This document shows positions 54,502 to 64,000 of a stretch of 64,000 bases of DNA, one piece after another. Each line of letters begins with the position of its first letter. Position 1 is the first letter of the stretch. A model generated the notes under the pieces. That model saw only the letters and a list, made by a program, of their open reading frames with translations, searched no databases and was not told the DNA's origin. A program made the position numbers and the translations under genes. The DNA is from Aegilops tauschii subsp. strangulata (lineage: Eukaryota > Streptophyta > Magnoliopsida > Poales > Poaceae), in assembly GCF_002575655.3 (NCBI RefSeq), contig NC_053041.3:373285054-373349053 (forward strand), read 5' to 3'.

Positions 54502-57500
54502 TCAAGAAAGGTTAGCCTTGCGGGGGAACTGCTGCGCAAGCTGCTGAGCAAGGCTGTGAGACTGGCCTAGCATGTCGGTCATAGCTTCCAGGTGTAGCTG
54601 TTTAGCGATGAGGTTCTCATTGGTGTTCTCCGCAATCTTTCTTAGAGATAGGACTTCAAGTCGAAGTTGAGTTGCAGAATGCCTTTCTACTAGAACTTGG
54701 GACTGAAGAAGTCGAACTGATTCAGACAACAAATTCTGTGAGCTTGTCTGACTGTTAGTCTCAAGTAACTTGAACACTGCATCAAGACAAGACTTTGGGG
54801 TTGTCTCACTATCTTCAAGATGTTTTGCCTTCTTTGCTGCAATATATGTTAGGTTTGTCTCACAGCCTTCAGCAAACTTGTGCATGCCATCAGGCATATC
54901 ACCCTGAAACAAAGCAGAGAGATGACAGGTTTTGCACGTGTATAAACAAAGATGATAACGGTTATGTCAATTCTATCCAATTTCAAATTAGAAAATAAAG
55001 AGTAAGTTCAAAATATCAATAGCATAATTTGGCATTGTTCATAATGCGGGGAGCTTCACCACACTACTGGATTACCATGTCAACATAATAAGCATAGATG
55101 AAGGGCAAAGAAAATCATTGTATCTATTTTGGATAATGTGCATGGCATGTTGTTCATATCATCAGCCACATCAGTAAGATAAAACAGGAGATGACAAGGT
55201 GCAAACGTGGGCTGCTTCACCACACACTGGATTATAGATCCACAAAAACAAGCATACATATAGGGAGTATTAAGTAATGTGCATGGTATGAATAAGGAAT
55301 TTGGTTTTACAAGTAAAACTTAGAACTTACGGTTCTTACGAACAAGCATTTTGGTAGAAACAGCAAACTAAACAGTAGTAAACGATAGGGAGTATGAGCA
55401 AATTAAACAGTAGTTGAGGATAAAGGATTTAGAAGGACTGACTTACATTAACAGTTAACACCGGCTTTATAATGCTCTTCTCCATGTCAAGGGAAGGATA
55501 ACTCAAGAATTTCAGCACAGAATCTTCTTCATAAGCATTGCCTGTACTCTACATTTTGTAGAGAGTAATTATAGATATGATAATACTGGAAGGGATAGAG
55601 GATAATGAAGATAAGATGCAGATTGATGCTACATAATCAACTACCAATCCCTGGAAGTACAAGTGTTACAGGACAAAATGTACTGACAAGAGCAATGGGC
55701 TACACTTCTGCACTGGCATTGTCTGTGTATTCTACTTGTTGGTAAGATTAAATATAGATCTGATCCTTTTTAGTAAATGGTGGGCAAGGGAGATAAGATG
55801 CAGAATGCTACAAAATGAACCAATCCCTCTTCCCATAATACAAGAGTGTTTTGAACACTGGTGTACTGTACAAAACGTTCTTATATTATGGGACGGAGGG
55901 AGTAGCTGTTAATGTAAGTACAATGATAGACCATGTTCAGTCCTTACAAGAGGACTGCAGAGCTAAACCTCTTCAAAAGCATTGGGTTGATTCTAAATTT
56001 ATGTAAGAGTCCATACGGATCTTATAATGTCCACCAAATGGACGATTACGAGGCTAACATGTGCAGTGATGCTACATAATCAAACAGCTATGAAAGTAAG
56101 TATGGTCATACAGGGCAAGAGGTACTCACAAGAGCAAAGCAGTGTGCAGTATAGTTGCGAGATTCTGTGGTCCCTTGAGAACGAATATTCTTCTGCTAAC
56201 AGTTTTCGTACAAGTGAGACATTAAGGCAAATGCAGAAATGTAGTTCAAATTGTGATGTGATATCATAGACAGTACCTTACGCTGCAGCCGAGACCAATG
56301 TGTAACAAGATTATTCCAGTCACCGTCGGATAAATGTAGCACTGGAGACTTTACAGAAATTTCATTCAGAGGCTTGCCATCGAAGTGCGCTTGCCTCGGG
56401 TAGGAACGATACTTCATCAACGAGTGCTTGAAAAGTGCAACCAACCCTTGCTCGTCATCACAATCCAGTTTGCTCCTCGCCTATTTAAAAGAATGAAATC
56501 TTGTGTCTTCTGTCAGCAGAAACATATGCAGTAATGACCATGAATAACATTAGTACATTACTTACGCGTAAGTTGCGGAGGAAGACTGGAAATTGTTCTG
56601 TGTCTGCGGTATAATCTTTCCATGTAGGAAAGATGCGCACAAAGTTCCTGACAACAACATAAGCTCCGTCTTCTAAACTAGGAAGAAATGGAACAGGGGT
56701 CCTATTTGCTGCAATTGGGGCTCTCTCTGGTTCGAAAAGGGATTTGGCAACTGGATCTGGTGTACTCTTTGCTGGAATGGGGGTTTTGCGTCGTACAGCT
56801 GGTGCTATGTCAACTGGCATAATCATATTGTTTGCTGCAGTTGGGGTCTGCTGAGTTGGGGCATCAGAAATGACGAGTGTAGTAGGGCTAGAGTCTGCTA
56901 GAGTTTGGGTATTTTGTGGGTCAGGTGATATTGCAACTACACCTAATGTGCTATTTGATTTATCAGGTGCCACTACCTTTTCCAAATACTTTGCTTGTGC
57001 TCCTCCACGATCAGCAATCGCCCTCTTCCTTTTGAACGTCTGATACACAAGAACAACATTTGAATGGATAAATATGGTATGATGACAGATGGAATATGTA
57101 CTGAAAATGGATAGGCAGGGCGTATTCACATACACGATGTGTAAACTAAGCTAATGGCAGTTCAACAAAGTAGAAGCAATGCAAAGCATCAGTTGCAAGA
57201 TATGTGCGAGCAATGTAACCTTGGAATGTTAGAGCAAGTACCTTGATGGGTGAATAAGATAGGGCATCTTCCTCTGACTCCTCCACTAGGGAGCTACATT
57301 GACTTAGGTCTCCCTCTAGCTCAGAATCACTGTTAGGATCATATTCTGAGCATGAATCTGTAGGTGGAGAGCGTTTGCATTGCATTGCATCCAGACTTGA
57401 TTTCAGTCCCTTAATGCCAAGTTTGACAGCCATGGCATTGTTCTGCTTTATTCTTTTCATGCGCGCAAGCTCATAATCATTATGATGCTGTTCAGAATCT

Positions 57501-59499
57501 GAGATTCATGAAAACATAAAAAGTAGTTAGATTATCTATGGAATGCATTGCGGATTCAACTTGGAGAGTGTCTCCCTATAAACCCCTGCGTATGCAAAGT
57601 TCACCTCCCCAACCGTGCTGACCAGACCACACACAGAAATACAAACCCCTTATGTCTCTATAACAGGTAGGCACACATTTCAAAACTGAAGTAGGAACAT
57701 TAGAATCATATGAAATTCGTATTTGAACAAATAAACTAAGCAGTTATGAGTGGCGTAATGTTTAGCTTCAAGGGTGGAGTGTTGGTAGAGCGACACAAAG
57801 CAAGTAGGCAGATTGTATTCCATGTAAAAGATCGAAACCTATGTAAAAGCTAGAAATGACACTTTCTTTCTATACAATGCAGTGTTCGTTACCCACACAT
57901 GATGGAAGAGATTACATAGAGAAATACTATTCACTCATGTCTATGGTTCCATTATTTAGAAACAGGGTGGTCCACCCTAAAAGAATATTGACAACAAATA
58001 TGACAAGGCAAGCATAGATGTAGTGAATCAATCATTTACTTGTGAGCTTACTAGGACAAGTATGCAGAATTGTAACTACAGTAAGAGACCGTCCAAAATC
58101 TGAATGAAGAAGTTTGTCTAGCACTTATTGTTTGCCACTAATCGACGTGAATAATTGGATATTATATCGAATGAGTAAGAAAGACAAGTAAAATTGTCAA
58201 CAAACCTGGCTTGCAGTAGTAATCTGGGTCAATGTCACTACGACCAACAATCCAAAATAACTAGTTTCTGTTATGAGGGCCGGAATTTTGAAAACCTTGT
58301 GAACTTTAGAGGTACTAAAGATTACCGAAATACATCTGAACCATTAAGTGTAGGTAGCACTGAGCACACAACAAACCCTAATGACAGTCCTGCCTAATGA
58401 GTAATGAATCAATTAGAAAATGGGTGATGAGGAGTGGCTACTGAGAGTTGAGGACGTATCTCAGGATAAATTGGGTTGGCTTGGTGGGTGCTGCACGCCT
58501 GAGCCCTGAACGGACTGGGAAGGTAGGCACAGCGGCGCGCCCGGGCAGCGGTGACGCTGTTGGGCGAGCGGCTCCTGGCCTCCTGTTAGTCCGGCGTCTC
58601 CTCCTAGAGTCATGCCGTGTGGGGACGGCAAGTCGCCAGCGAGGCAGGCGGCTGGGGGCGAGTGGAGATCGGAAGCGCGCAACAGAACAAAGGGGAATTG
58701 GGGCCTGGGACGACCCAAAATCCCAGGGTGGGCCGGCCCACCGTGGGCACCCTGTAGAGATACACACCCGAGCGGCGAACATGCATTTTTGAAACTAATT
58801 TAGGAACATTTAGCTGACCAATTAAACAACTCTGTTTTAATAATATCAGATTCGTATTTGAACAACTAAGCTTGTTTAGCTTGATGGGTGGAGCAGTGTT
58901 ATTATGACACGAAGCACGTATTCTGATCGTAGAGTGATCATAAAGAGGGGAAACTCTAAGCATATATTTTTTAGCAAAAGATGGTTTCCCCTCTGATTTC
59001 TATTAAAGAAACCACCACGGAACCAACATGATCAATTAAACCCTAAGCATGATCAATTAAACAGTATTATGGCTGTGCCATGGCGGATTTGAAGCTGCAA
59101 ACCAGAGAAATGATATTTAGCATCCATTGTTTGCTTCGAACTAAGAACTAAATTCTAAGAGCTGGAAAGAAAGTAGAGTAACCAAGTTAAGATCTATTTT
59201 CTGGTTGAGATCAAAAAGTTGAGGAGATATGAAGTACCACCTCTCTTGCGGCGCCGTGTAGGCATCGGGGGTGCGATGGCTGTCGGTGGCGTTGAAGCAG
59301 ATCTGCGACGGTAGACGGGTGCATCGGGGGATAAGTCCCGTTGCGGTGGAAGAGAAGGTCGTGTGAGCGGCCCCGGCAAAGAGGACGACGGCGCCGATGA
59401 AGCGAGAGGACGCGATGCAAGGCTAATGGTCCATCGACGTGGATAAGAAACGTCCATCTCTAGAAGTGGACGACGCGGTCTTGGTAGGCGCTCTGGCAT
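54502..59499 (-). CDS. tnpA-like: tnpA-like gene 1 of CACTA3, spliced
   Basis: Minus-strand exons with GT-AG borders are 57242-57498 (basic DYELARMKRIKQNN then an acidic Ser-rich region), 56566-57039 (basic TFKRKRAIADRGG, then Pro/Thr/Ala-rich), 56282-56480 (KLDCDDEQGLVALFKHSLMK), 55447-55548 (STGNAYEEDSVLKFLSYPS) and the last, 54502-54903, a coiled coil with VLVERHSATQLRLEVLSLRK. A likely first exon is 59241-59499, which encodes a Pro/Arg-rich N-terminus ending RRRKRG. One or more short exons near 58200 (DIDPDYYCK) are uncertain. The layout matches TnpA-like DNA-binding proteins of Triticeae CACTAs. No TnpD motif is present. No stop is seen within the listed exons. Confidence 0.5.
54905..55446. 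other. Intron of tnpA-like gene 1, no other feature
   Basis: AT-rich sequence between two exons. A phrase with GGGAGTAT..AAGTAAT and CACTGGATTA is duplicated at about 55060 and 55225. Confidence 0.4.
55823..55902. mobile_element. Stowaway MITE, 80 bp
   Basis: A short palindrome ends CTTATATTATGGGACGGAGG, the hallmark of the commonest Triticeae Stowaway. Its other arm is TCCCTCTTCCCATAATACAAG, in inverted order. TA follows at 55903-55904. It lies in an intron of tnpA-like gene 1. Confidence 0.88.
57500..59240 (-). other. Upstream introns and unassigned exons of tnpA-like gene 1
   Basis: This is mostly AT-rich sequence. A GC-rich island (58440-58790) stands out and may be a separate insertion. 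On the minus strand its right end reads GGTGCCCACGGTGGGCCGGC, similar in style to the ends of the block at 62048. A short coding-like phrase on the minus strand near 58210-58250 could be an exon. I cannot define more. Confidence 0.35.
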
Positions 59500-60936
59500 G
59501 GTGGAGGACGGTGGCGATGGATGTGGTGGAGGACAGCGGCGATGGATGCGGTGGCGGATGGAGGCTGGTGTGGGGATGGGGTATTCTAGCGCGGACGGTG
59601 TATGAATGGGAAAATGGAGGGAGAGGTAGGGGGAACCATGTTTTTGGGACGCGCCTGTCTGAAATATGGGAAAGTTACGAACTTAGCCCCCGTTTAAAAT
59701 TTGGACGTCTCGTCGGTTGGGGATAGGACGGTAATCTCGCATCTCGCCAATATTTGCCCAGAGCGATTTCGGGCGAGGAGAGGGTGGTTGGCGCCCATGG
59801 TTCGCGCCCACGGTGTATGAACAGGGCTGACAGGTAGGGCGGTTGTGTCACGTCTGAGTGAAGTTACAAACCTGCCCCTATTGAAAATATTTGCCTACAT
59901 CGATTTCGGCCGAGTCGAGTTTGTTTTGCCGCCCACCGTGTATGAATGGGGAATGGACGGAGAAACAGAGGTCTTTCGGACGAGCTTGAATCAAATGAGT
60001 TTTGCCGCCCATGTTTGACGCCCACCGTGTCGGAATGGGCTCAGAGGCGGTCGTGTCACGTCTAATTGAAGTTACTAACCTACCCCTATTTAGATCAGTG
60101 GAAATCGGGCCGATGGATTGTCCGTGTAATGGGTAGACAGTAATTTCCATCTCCCAAACACTTGGCTTCGGGCAGCCGACGTGGGAGTGGACATTTTGCT
60201 GCTTCTTTCGAATTTTGGGACAATAAGCATCCACGTTTACCCTGGCAACTAAATTCGAATCCATTTTGTATTCCTATATGAATCTTTATAAATCATTCTA
60301 TGTGTTTTTATATATCTTCAAAAGGACGACAAAGATGTATTCCACTGTCATATATGAATATGGTTTACAAATGCCGATACTCAAATTCAGAAACCAGAAT
60401 CCAGTTTAAGGTGAATTCGAATATTTGGAACACTTCATGTCCAACTCAAATGTCACACGCAGCATAATGTGTACTCCCATTTAGATATGTACACAAGCGA
60501 TGTATCAAGATTCAAATACCGAGTCAATTAACCAAGAATGTACAGAACTAACAGACATATAAACACTTATAGAGTATATGGATCAATAATATCAACTAAC
60601 ATACATAAGTCAGGCCGCTGTACTTTTTTTGGCTACAACAGCATCCTTTTTTTAGCCAGCATCTTGGCCCTTTCCAATGCGTGCCACTTATGGTCCATCT
60701 ATACTACTACTATTGCTGAATGCAAATTCAGCCTGATTGGCATATTTGTAGGTCTGGCACAGCAATCCAAACGAATGTCTCCGAGTCTTATCAATTGATA
60801 CAGACTTGTGCTCAAATAAAATTACAAACCAAAAAACAAAAAAAACAATTATTACATGATCTCTAAAACAAATGATTTGATTGATTACATGAACAGACAA
60901 CACAAAGGTTATTCAACTATGGAAAGAACATTTCAC
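59500..60936. other. Spacer between the two tnpA-like genes of CACTA3
   Basis: Bases 59500-60200 are upstream of gene 1. Phrases around CCCACCGTGTATGAATGGG recur (59590, 59810, 59935, 60020), as do GTTACTAACCTACCCCTATT-like lines, so this looks like a degenerate tandem promoter region with a period of about 110-200 bp. Bases 60270-60936 are AT-rich and without a recognised feature. They probably include the 3' end of gene 2. Confidence 0.4.
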
Positions 60937-61750
60937 CTATGATTTACCAAGTAGGAATTTAATTTCCTTTTTTTCCTTCAGGACCTTAACAATCTGGTTA
61001 GTCTCAGCTTGCTTCGTTTTGAAATCCACCAAATGTTTAATGGTTGTCTTGAGTACTGCTTGTGATTGTGCTGTTTGCTTCCTCAACATGTCAACTTCAT
61101 CTCTAAGTGCAGAAGCAGAATCTCTTTCTACCACTAGTTTAGCCTCTACAGCATCAGCAGTTTGCAATTCATAATGCACGATTGGGCCGGTGCCACTCCT
61201 GTGGGATGATGCAACGTCCATGGGGACCTCGCTCTTTGATCTTGGGCTAACCTGTTTTGCCATTAAAGTTCCGATTGGATTCAAAAAAGTTGAAGTTAGC
61301 AAAACATCTCAAATGGGAGTTATATCAGCAAACCAGTTAAACACACAAGGAATTAAAGAGTTTCAATTGGATGCTGAAAAGTAGTTATTAACATCATTGT
61401 AACTCGTTGTTGCAGCAGCAAAGCAGTTAAACAAACAAGTAGATATTTAAGTTAATGCAAACAGGTAATTCTTAATAGTAAGTATCAAACACATAGATAG
61501 GCGCAGTCTACAATATGATTAACAGGCTGTGCCATTATGTAATCAGTAGCAAACTAAATTAAGCCAAGCAACGTAATTGAACAATTTTGCAATAAGTGGC
61601 TAACTAAAATTACGAGAAGCAGGTAACTGAACTTACGCTAGTTCTTTGTACAGACACACTGCAACTTCTTTTTCGCTTACAAGGTTGTACGAAGGAGTCC
61701 ATGGCATCAATTGCTTGGATACGCAGTCCCAATACTTCTTTCTTCCCACA
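60937..61750 (-). CDS. tnpA-like: tnpA-like gene 2 of CACTA3, 3' exons
   Basis: The last exon, 60937-61251, starts after a CAG acceptor and encodes VSPRSKSEVPMDV followed by a coiled coil with LVVERDSASALRDEVDMLRK, then ends GKS-stop. It resembles the last exon of gene 1 (VLVERHSATQLRLEVLSLRK). The preceding exon 61637-61750 encodes LGLRIQAIDAMDSFVQPCKR and KRSCSVSVQRTS, with a GTAAGT donor. Further upstream exons are disturbed by an insertion and an exon duplication (63456-63580). The gene would begin beyond 64000. Confidence 0.45.
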
Positions 61751-62047
61751 CTGCATGGGTAAGTCGAATGGTTAATCTGGTAAGATGGTGTGTCCTTGAT
61801 ATGTTATATGAGGACGTGTACTCAGACTAGTTGTAGCCAAACACATCACACTGGCTTTTACTATATATTTCATGTGATTGCTTTTGGCATATCAAGATCT
61901 AAATAATCTACAATAGGATGAAAAGACTGGCATCCTTCACATTATTAGCGAACTCAGTTCATAGAAACAAGCAATTCAACCATTCTGTGGGTAAATCAAA
62001 AGCGCCACTGGAATATTTTTCACTATCCAATCATACACGCAAAAAGG

Positions 62048-62930
62048 GGCGACGCCACCATAGGGGCTGGTATGGGCGGCCGCCTCAGGTGGCTGGAAAG
62101 TGTGCACCTAGTTTGAGTCGTCCAGGTTGGCCCACGCTAGTTTTGTCCGTCCCAACGCACGAGCAGGCAATGTAAAAAATGAAGAAAAATGTTTCAATTT
62201 TGATGGGCCAATAACATAAGTGCAAGGCAGGCCCTATAGCAGGCTCGCGGCCCAAACGAGCGCCTCCCATATCGATCGACAGCAGGAAAAATCCCAATTC
62301 ATTCGCTCCAGCCTCCAGTCTGGTTCGCTCCTAACCTAGCCACCGCTGGACAGACCGACACAGCACTTCCTCGCACCCTTGTTGGAGGGCGGTCGCCGGG
62401 CTTCAAGTGAACGGAAGGACAAGAAGATGAAGATCCAACCCTGGGTGTAGCCTGCGTGGGAGGCAGCGGCGGCAGCACGGGCATGGCACCGAGCTTGCGC
62501 AAACGGACAGTCGCAACTTGCAAGAGTAGCATGCGCAACGAGTAGGTACATCACATCCCTGATTATATCTAATTCAACTCTTCAATTTCTGGCCAATAGT
62601 TAAACCTGACGGTGTTGTAAAACTGCTTGTATGTACGGAATCTATGAGAAAATGAAACCAATTTCTATTATTTTATAACTCCCCCTATTAATACTGAACT
62701 GACTGAATCTGATGTATCTAATCAAGTGACCGGTGCAAACATACAAGCTCATGTTGTTCTTGAGCCTGAAGTGTCTAATGAACAGACTGCTAATGAAGGA
62801 TTTGATGCAAACATTTTACATGCTCCTGGTGATGAACAGATAATGTCTAATGAGGGATCTAATGCAAGCATTTTGCAAGCTCATTGAAGGATTTAGTGTC
62901 TAATGATGATCTACTATGTTGAGAGAGACA
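62048..62930 (+). mobile_element. Possible hAT-type transposon fragment
   Basis: GGGGCGACGCCACCATAGGGGC is followed by GC-rich GGGCGGCCGCC sequence, in the style of plant hAT ends, and then by a transcribed-leader-like region. An open stretch at 62696-62884 encodes a peptide rich in SNEQ / SNEG repeats (EVSNEQTANEGFDANILHA) that recalls the N-termini of TTF-zinc-finger hAT proteins. No target duplication or 3' end was found. It separates the two copies of a duplicated exon of tnpA-like gene 2. Confidence 0.3.
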
Positions 62931-63455
62931 GAGATTTGCAGGCATTGATGACAAGCAAATTATAGTGCATTTTCATAGCTTGAGGAAACGTCGAGGCCAT
63001 CTACCAGAAAGTCCCCGTATCATGACAACATAGCATAAAGACTTTTCTAATCTATTGTTTGAAACTATTGCCATACTTGTGTAGGATAGATATATTGATA
63101 TGCAGTTTGCGCACTGGTTATACGTGCAATTACACTTCGATATTTTCAGCCAGAGAACGAATAATTCAAGCAGGTACAGACCATGTTTGTAGTCCTTGTA
63201 CACCATGTTGCATTTTGTGTTTTTTGGTGCTTGCATCATTTAGTGTTTATAATCTGAACTACTTTGGATCATTAGCTGGTTTTCAAAGTGCATGTAGCTT
63301 CACATTTCTCAAGTTATGTTGATTTCCGGAGTGCAAGTGCCTTCGTATTTTTTAAGTTAAATGTTCGCCCGTGGTAACTTGAATTCGTGGATCAGCCACT
63401 GCACACAAATCATACACGAATGCCAGTACAAATTAAATGAAATGCAGGGACTTAC

Positions 63456-63580
63456 GCTAGCTCGTTGTAGAGGCTCACTGCAGCTCTGCTTGCGCTTGGG
63501 ATGTTCCATGTACAAGTCCATGTTACCACTTGCTTGGATGTGCAGGCCTTGTGCTCCTTGCATCCCCCTCTTCATTTTTG
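63456..63580 (-). pseudogene. Duplicated tnpA-like gene 2 exon
   Basis: The minus-strand exon encodes GLHIQASGNMDLYMEHPKRK then QSCSEPLQRAS, with a GTAAGT donor at 63455. It is homologous to exon 61637-61750 (LRIQAIDAMDSF...KRKRSCS...QRTS). Sequence upstream on the minus strand (plus 63581-63650) also matches 61751-61815 (CGAATGGTT, CCTTGAT, GAGGAC). The acceptor AG appears lost in this copy (CCG). Confidence 0.55.
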
Positions 63581-64000
63581 ACACGGCGAATGGTTGATCA
63601 AATAAGAGGAATCGACCTTGATGTTGTACCGGAGGACATATACTTACAAGGTTATACGGGTGTGCAGGATGTGTACCAGATCCCGTAGCGCCGTCATGCT
63701 TCGCTAAAAAATGGATTTGCTTGTTTCAGATGATATCTCCAGAAGAAATAAGAGTTAAAGTTAGAGTTGCATAGGCGTGTAAGCTAAGAGAGCAGTGAAA
63801 GGATATCCAAACATCATCGGAACAGTGCACAAGGGAGTGATGTGTGGATACCTAGTTCCGGCCGGCGTTTGGGCATGCTCGCCTAGCTAGAGTGCAGGTC
63901 ACTTCAGAGCCGTTGACGGTGATGCGCTGGCGTTGGCTGGCCGCGCACGGATGCAGATCTTGAGTGGCAGCGGAGCGCTACGATGCGGTGGACGAGACCG
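63581..64000 (-). other. CACTA3 upstream sequence, no clear gene
   Basis: The last 150 bases are GC-rich and may be a 5' exon on the minus strand: MPKRRPEL, ending at about 63854 before a GTATCC. The region is cut by the window end. Confidence 0.3.

Larger units (their letters stand above)
52903..64000 (-). mobile_element. CACTA3: CACTA transposon, 3' part, running off the right end
   Basis: The terminus CACAAAAAAAATACACTTCC, followed by GTGATGATACGTGTTTGTCAC, is the decayed end of a common Triticeae CACTA family (the intact end would start CACTA). TAG at 52900-52902 is the likely target. Subterminal GGCCCGT repeats follow to 54215. The interior holds two minus-strand tnpA-like genes. No matching right end appears before 64000, so the element is longer than 11 kb. 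Superfamily placement rests on recognition of the terminal sequence. Confidence 0.6.

Overview
This window looks like intergenic DNA from a Triticeae grass (wheat, Aegilops, barley or rye group). The evidence is a set of repeat families typical of that tribe: Gypsy LTRs opening TGATACGTCTCCAACGTATC with a tRNA-Asp primer site, a BARE/Angela-like Copia LTR, CACTA transposons with dense subterminal repeats, and Stowaway MITEs. I found no intact single-copy gene. Almost all 64 kb is explained by transposons inserted into transposons, and most boundaries are fixed by target-site duplications (TSDs) I read directly. Family names and protein-family assignments rest on recognition, since no search could be run.

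Left and centre (1-48678). The oldest layer is a decayed gene, probably a Ulp1-protease-like transposon-associated gene, in three pieces (1-833, 21112-21504, 47906-48678). Element B (834-21111, minus strand, TSD ATCAG) and element C (21505-47905, plus strand, TSD ATCAT/ATCAC) split it. B was opened by CACTA1 (4114-17351, TSD TTA), which carries a spliced tnpA-like gene at 12658-15560. CACTA1 was opened in turn by element A (4510-11240, TSD ACCCG/ACCTG). C encodes only Gag and protease. It was opened by CACTA2 (23661-34846, TSD TAA) and by element E (36481-43740, TSD GGTAT). CACTA2 holds a 505-bp tandem array, Ala-rich ORFs, a Stowaway MITE and a broken 3'-5' exonuclease gene. E has no gag-pol on its own strand but carries an antisense spliced gene with a Transposase_28-like domain and coiled coils.

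Right (48700-64000). A SINE-like insertion lies in the last exon of the old gene. Next come the 3' LTR and 3' internal part of element F (minus strand), then an Angela-like LTR (G, minus strand, from 51315), then CACTA3 from 52903 to beyond the window end. CACTA3 carries two minus-strand tnpA-like genes head to tail, a Stowaway MITE and a probable hAT fragment.

How the parts relate. A and B share an unknown ORF in place of gag-pol. B also shares its untranslated leader with C, as expected if B used C-type Gag for packaging. None of the three CACTAs shows a recognisable catalytic TnpD transposase, so all appear to depend on a helper. The most unusual findings are the shared A/B ORF, ubiquitin-junction fragments (LRGGMQIFVKT) inside both LTRs of E, the antisense gene of E, and the exonuclease gene carried by CACTA2.
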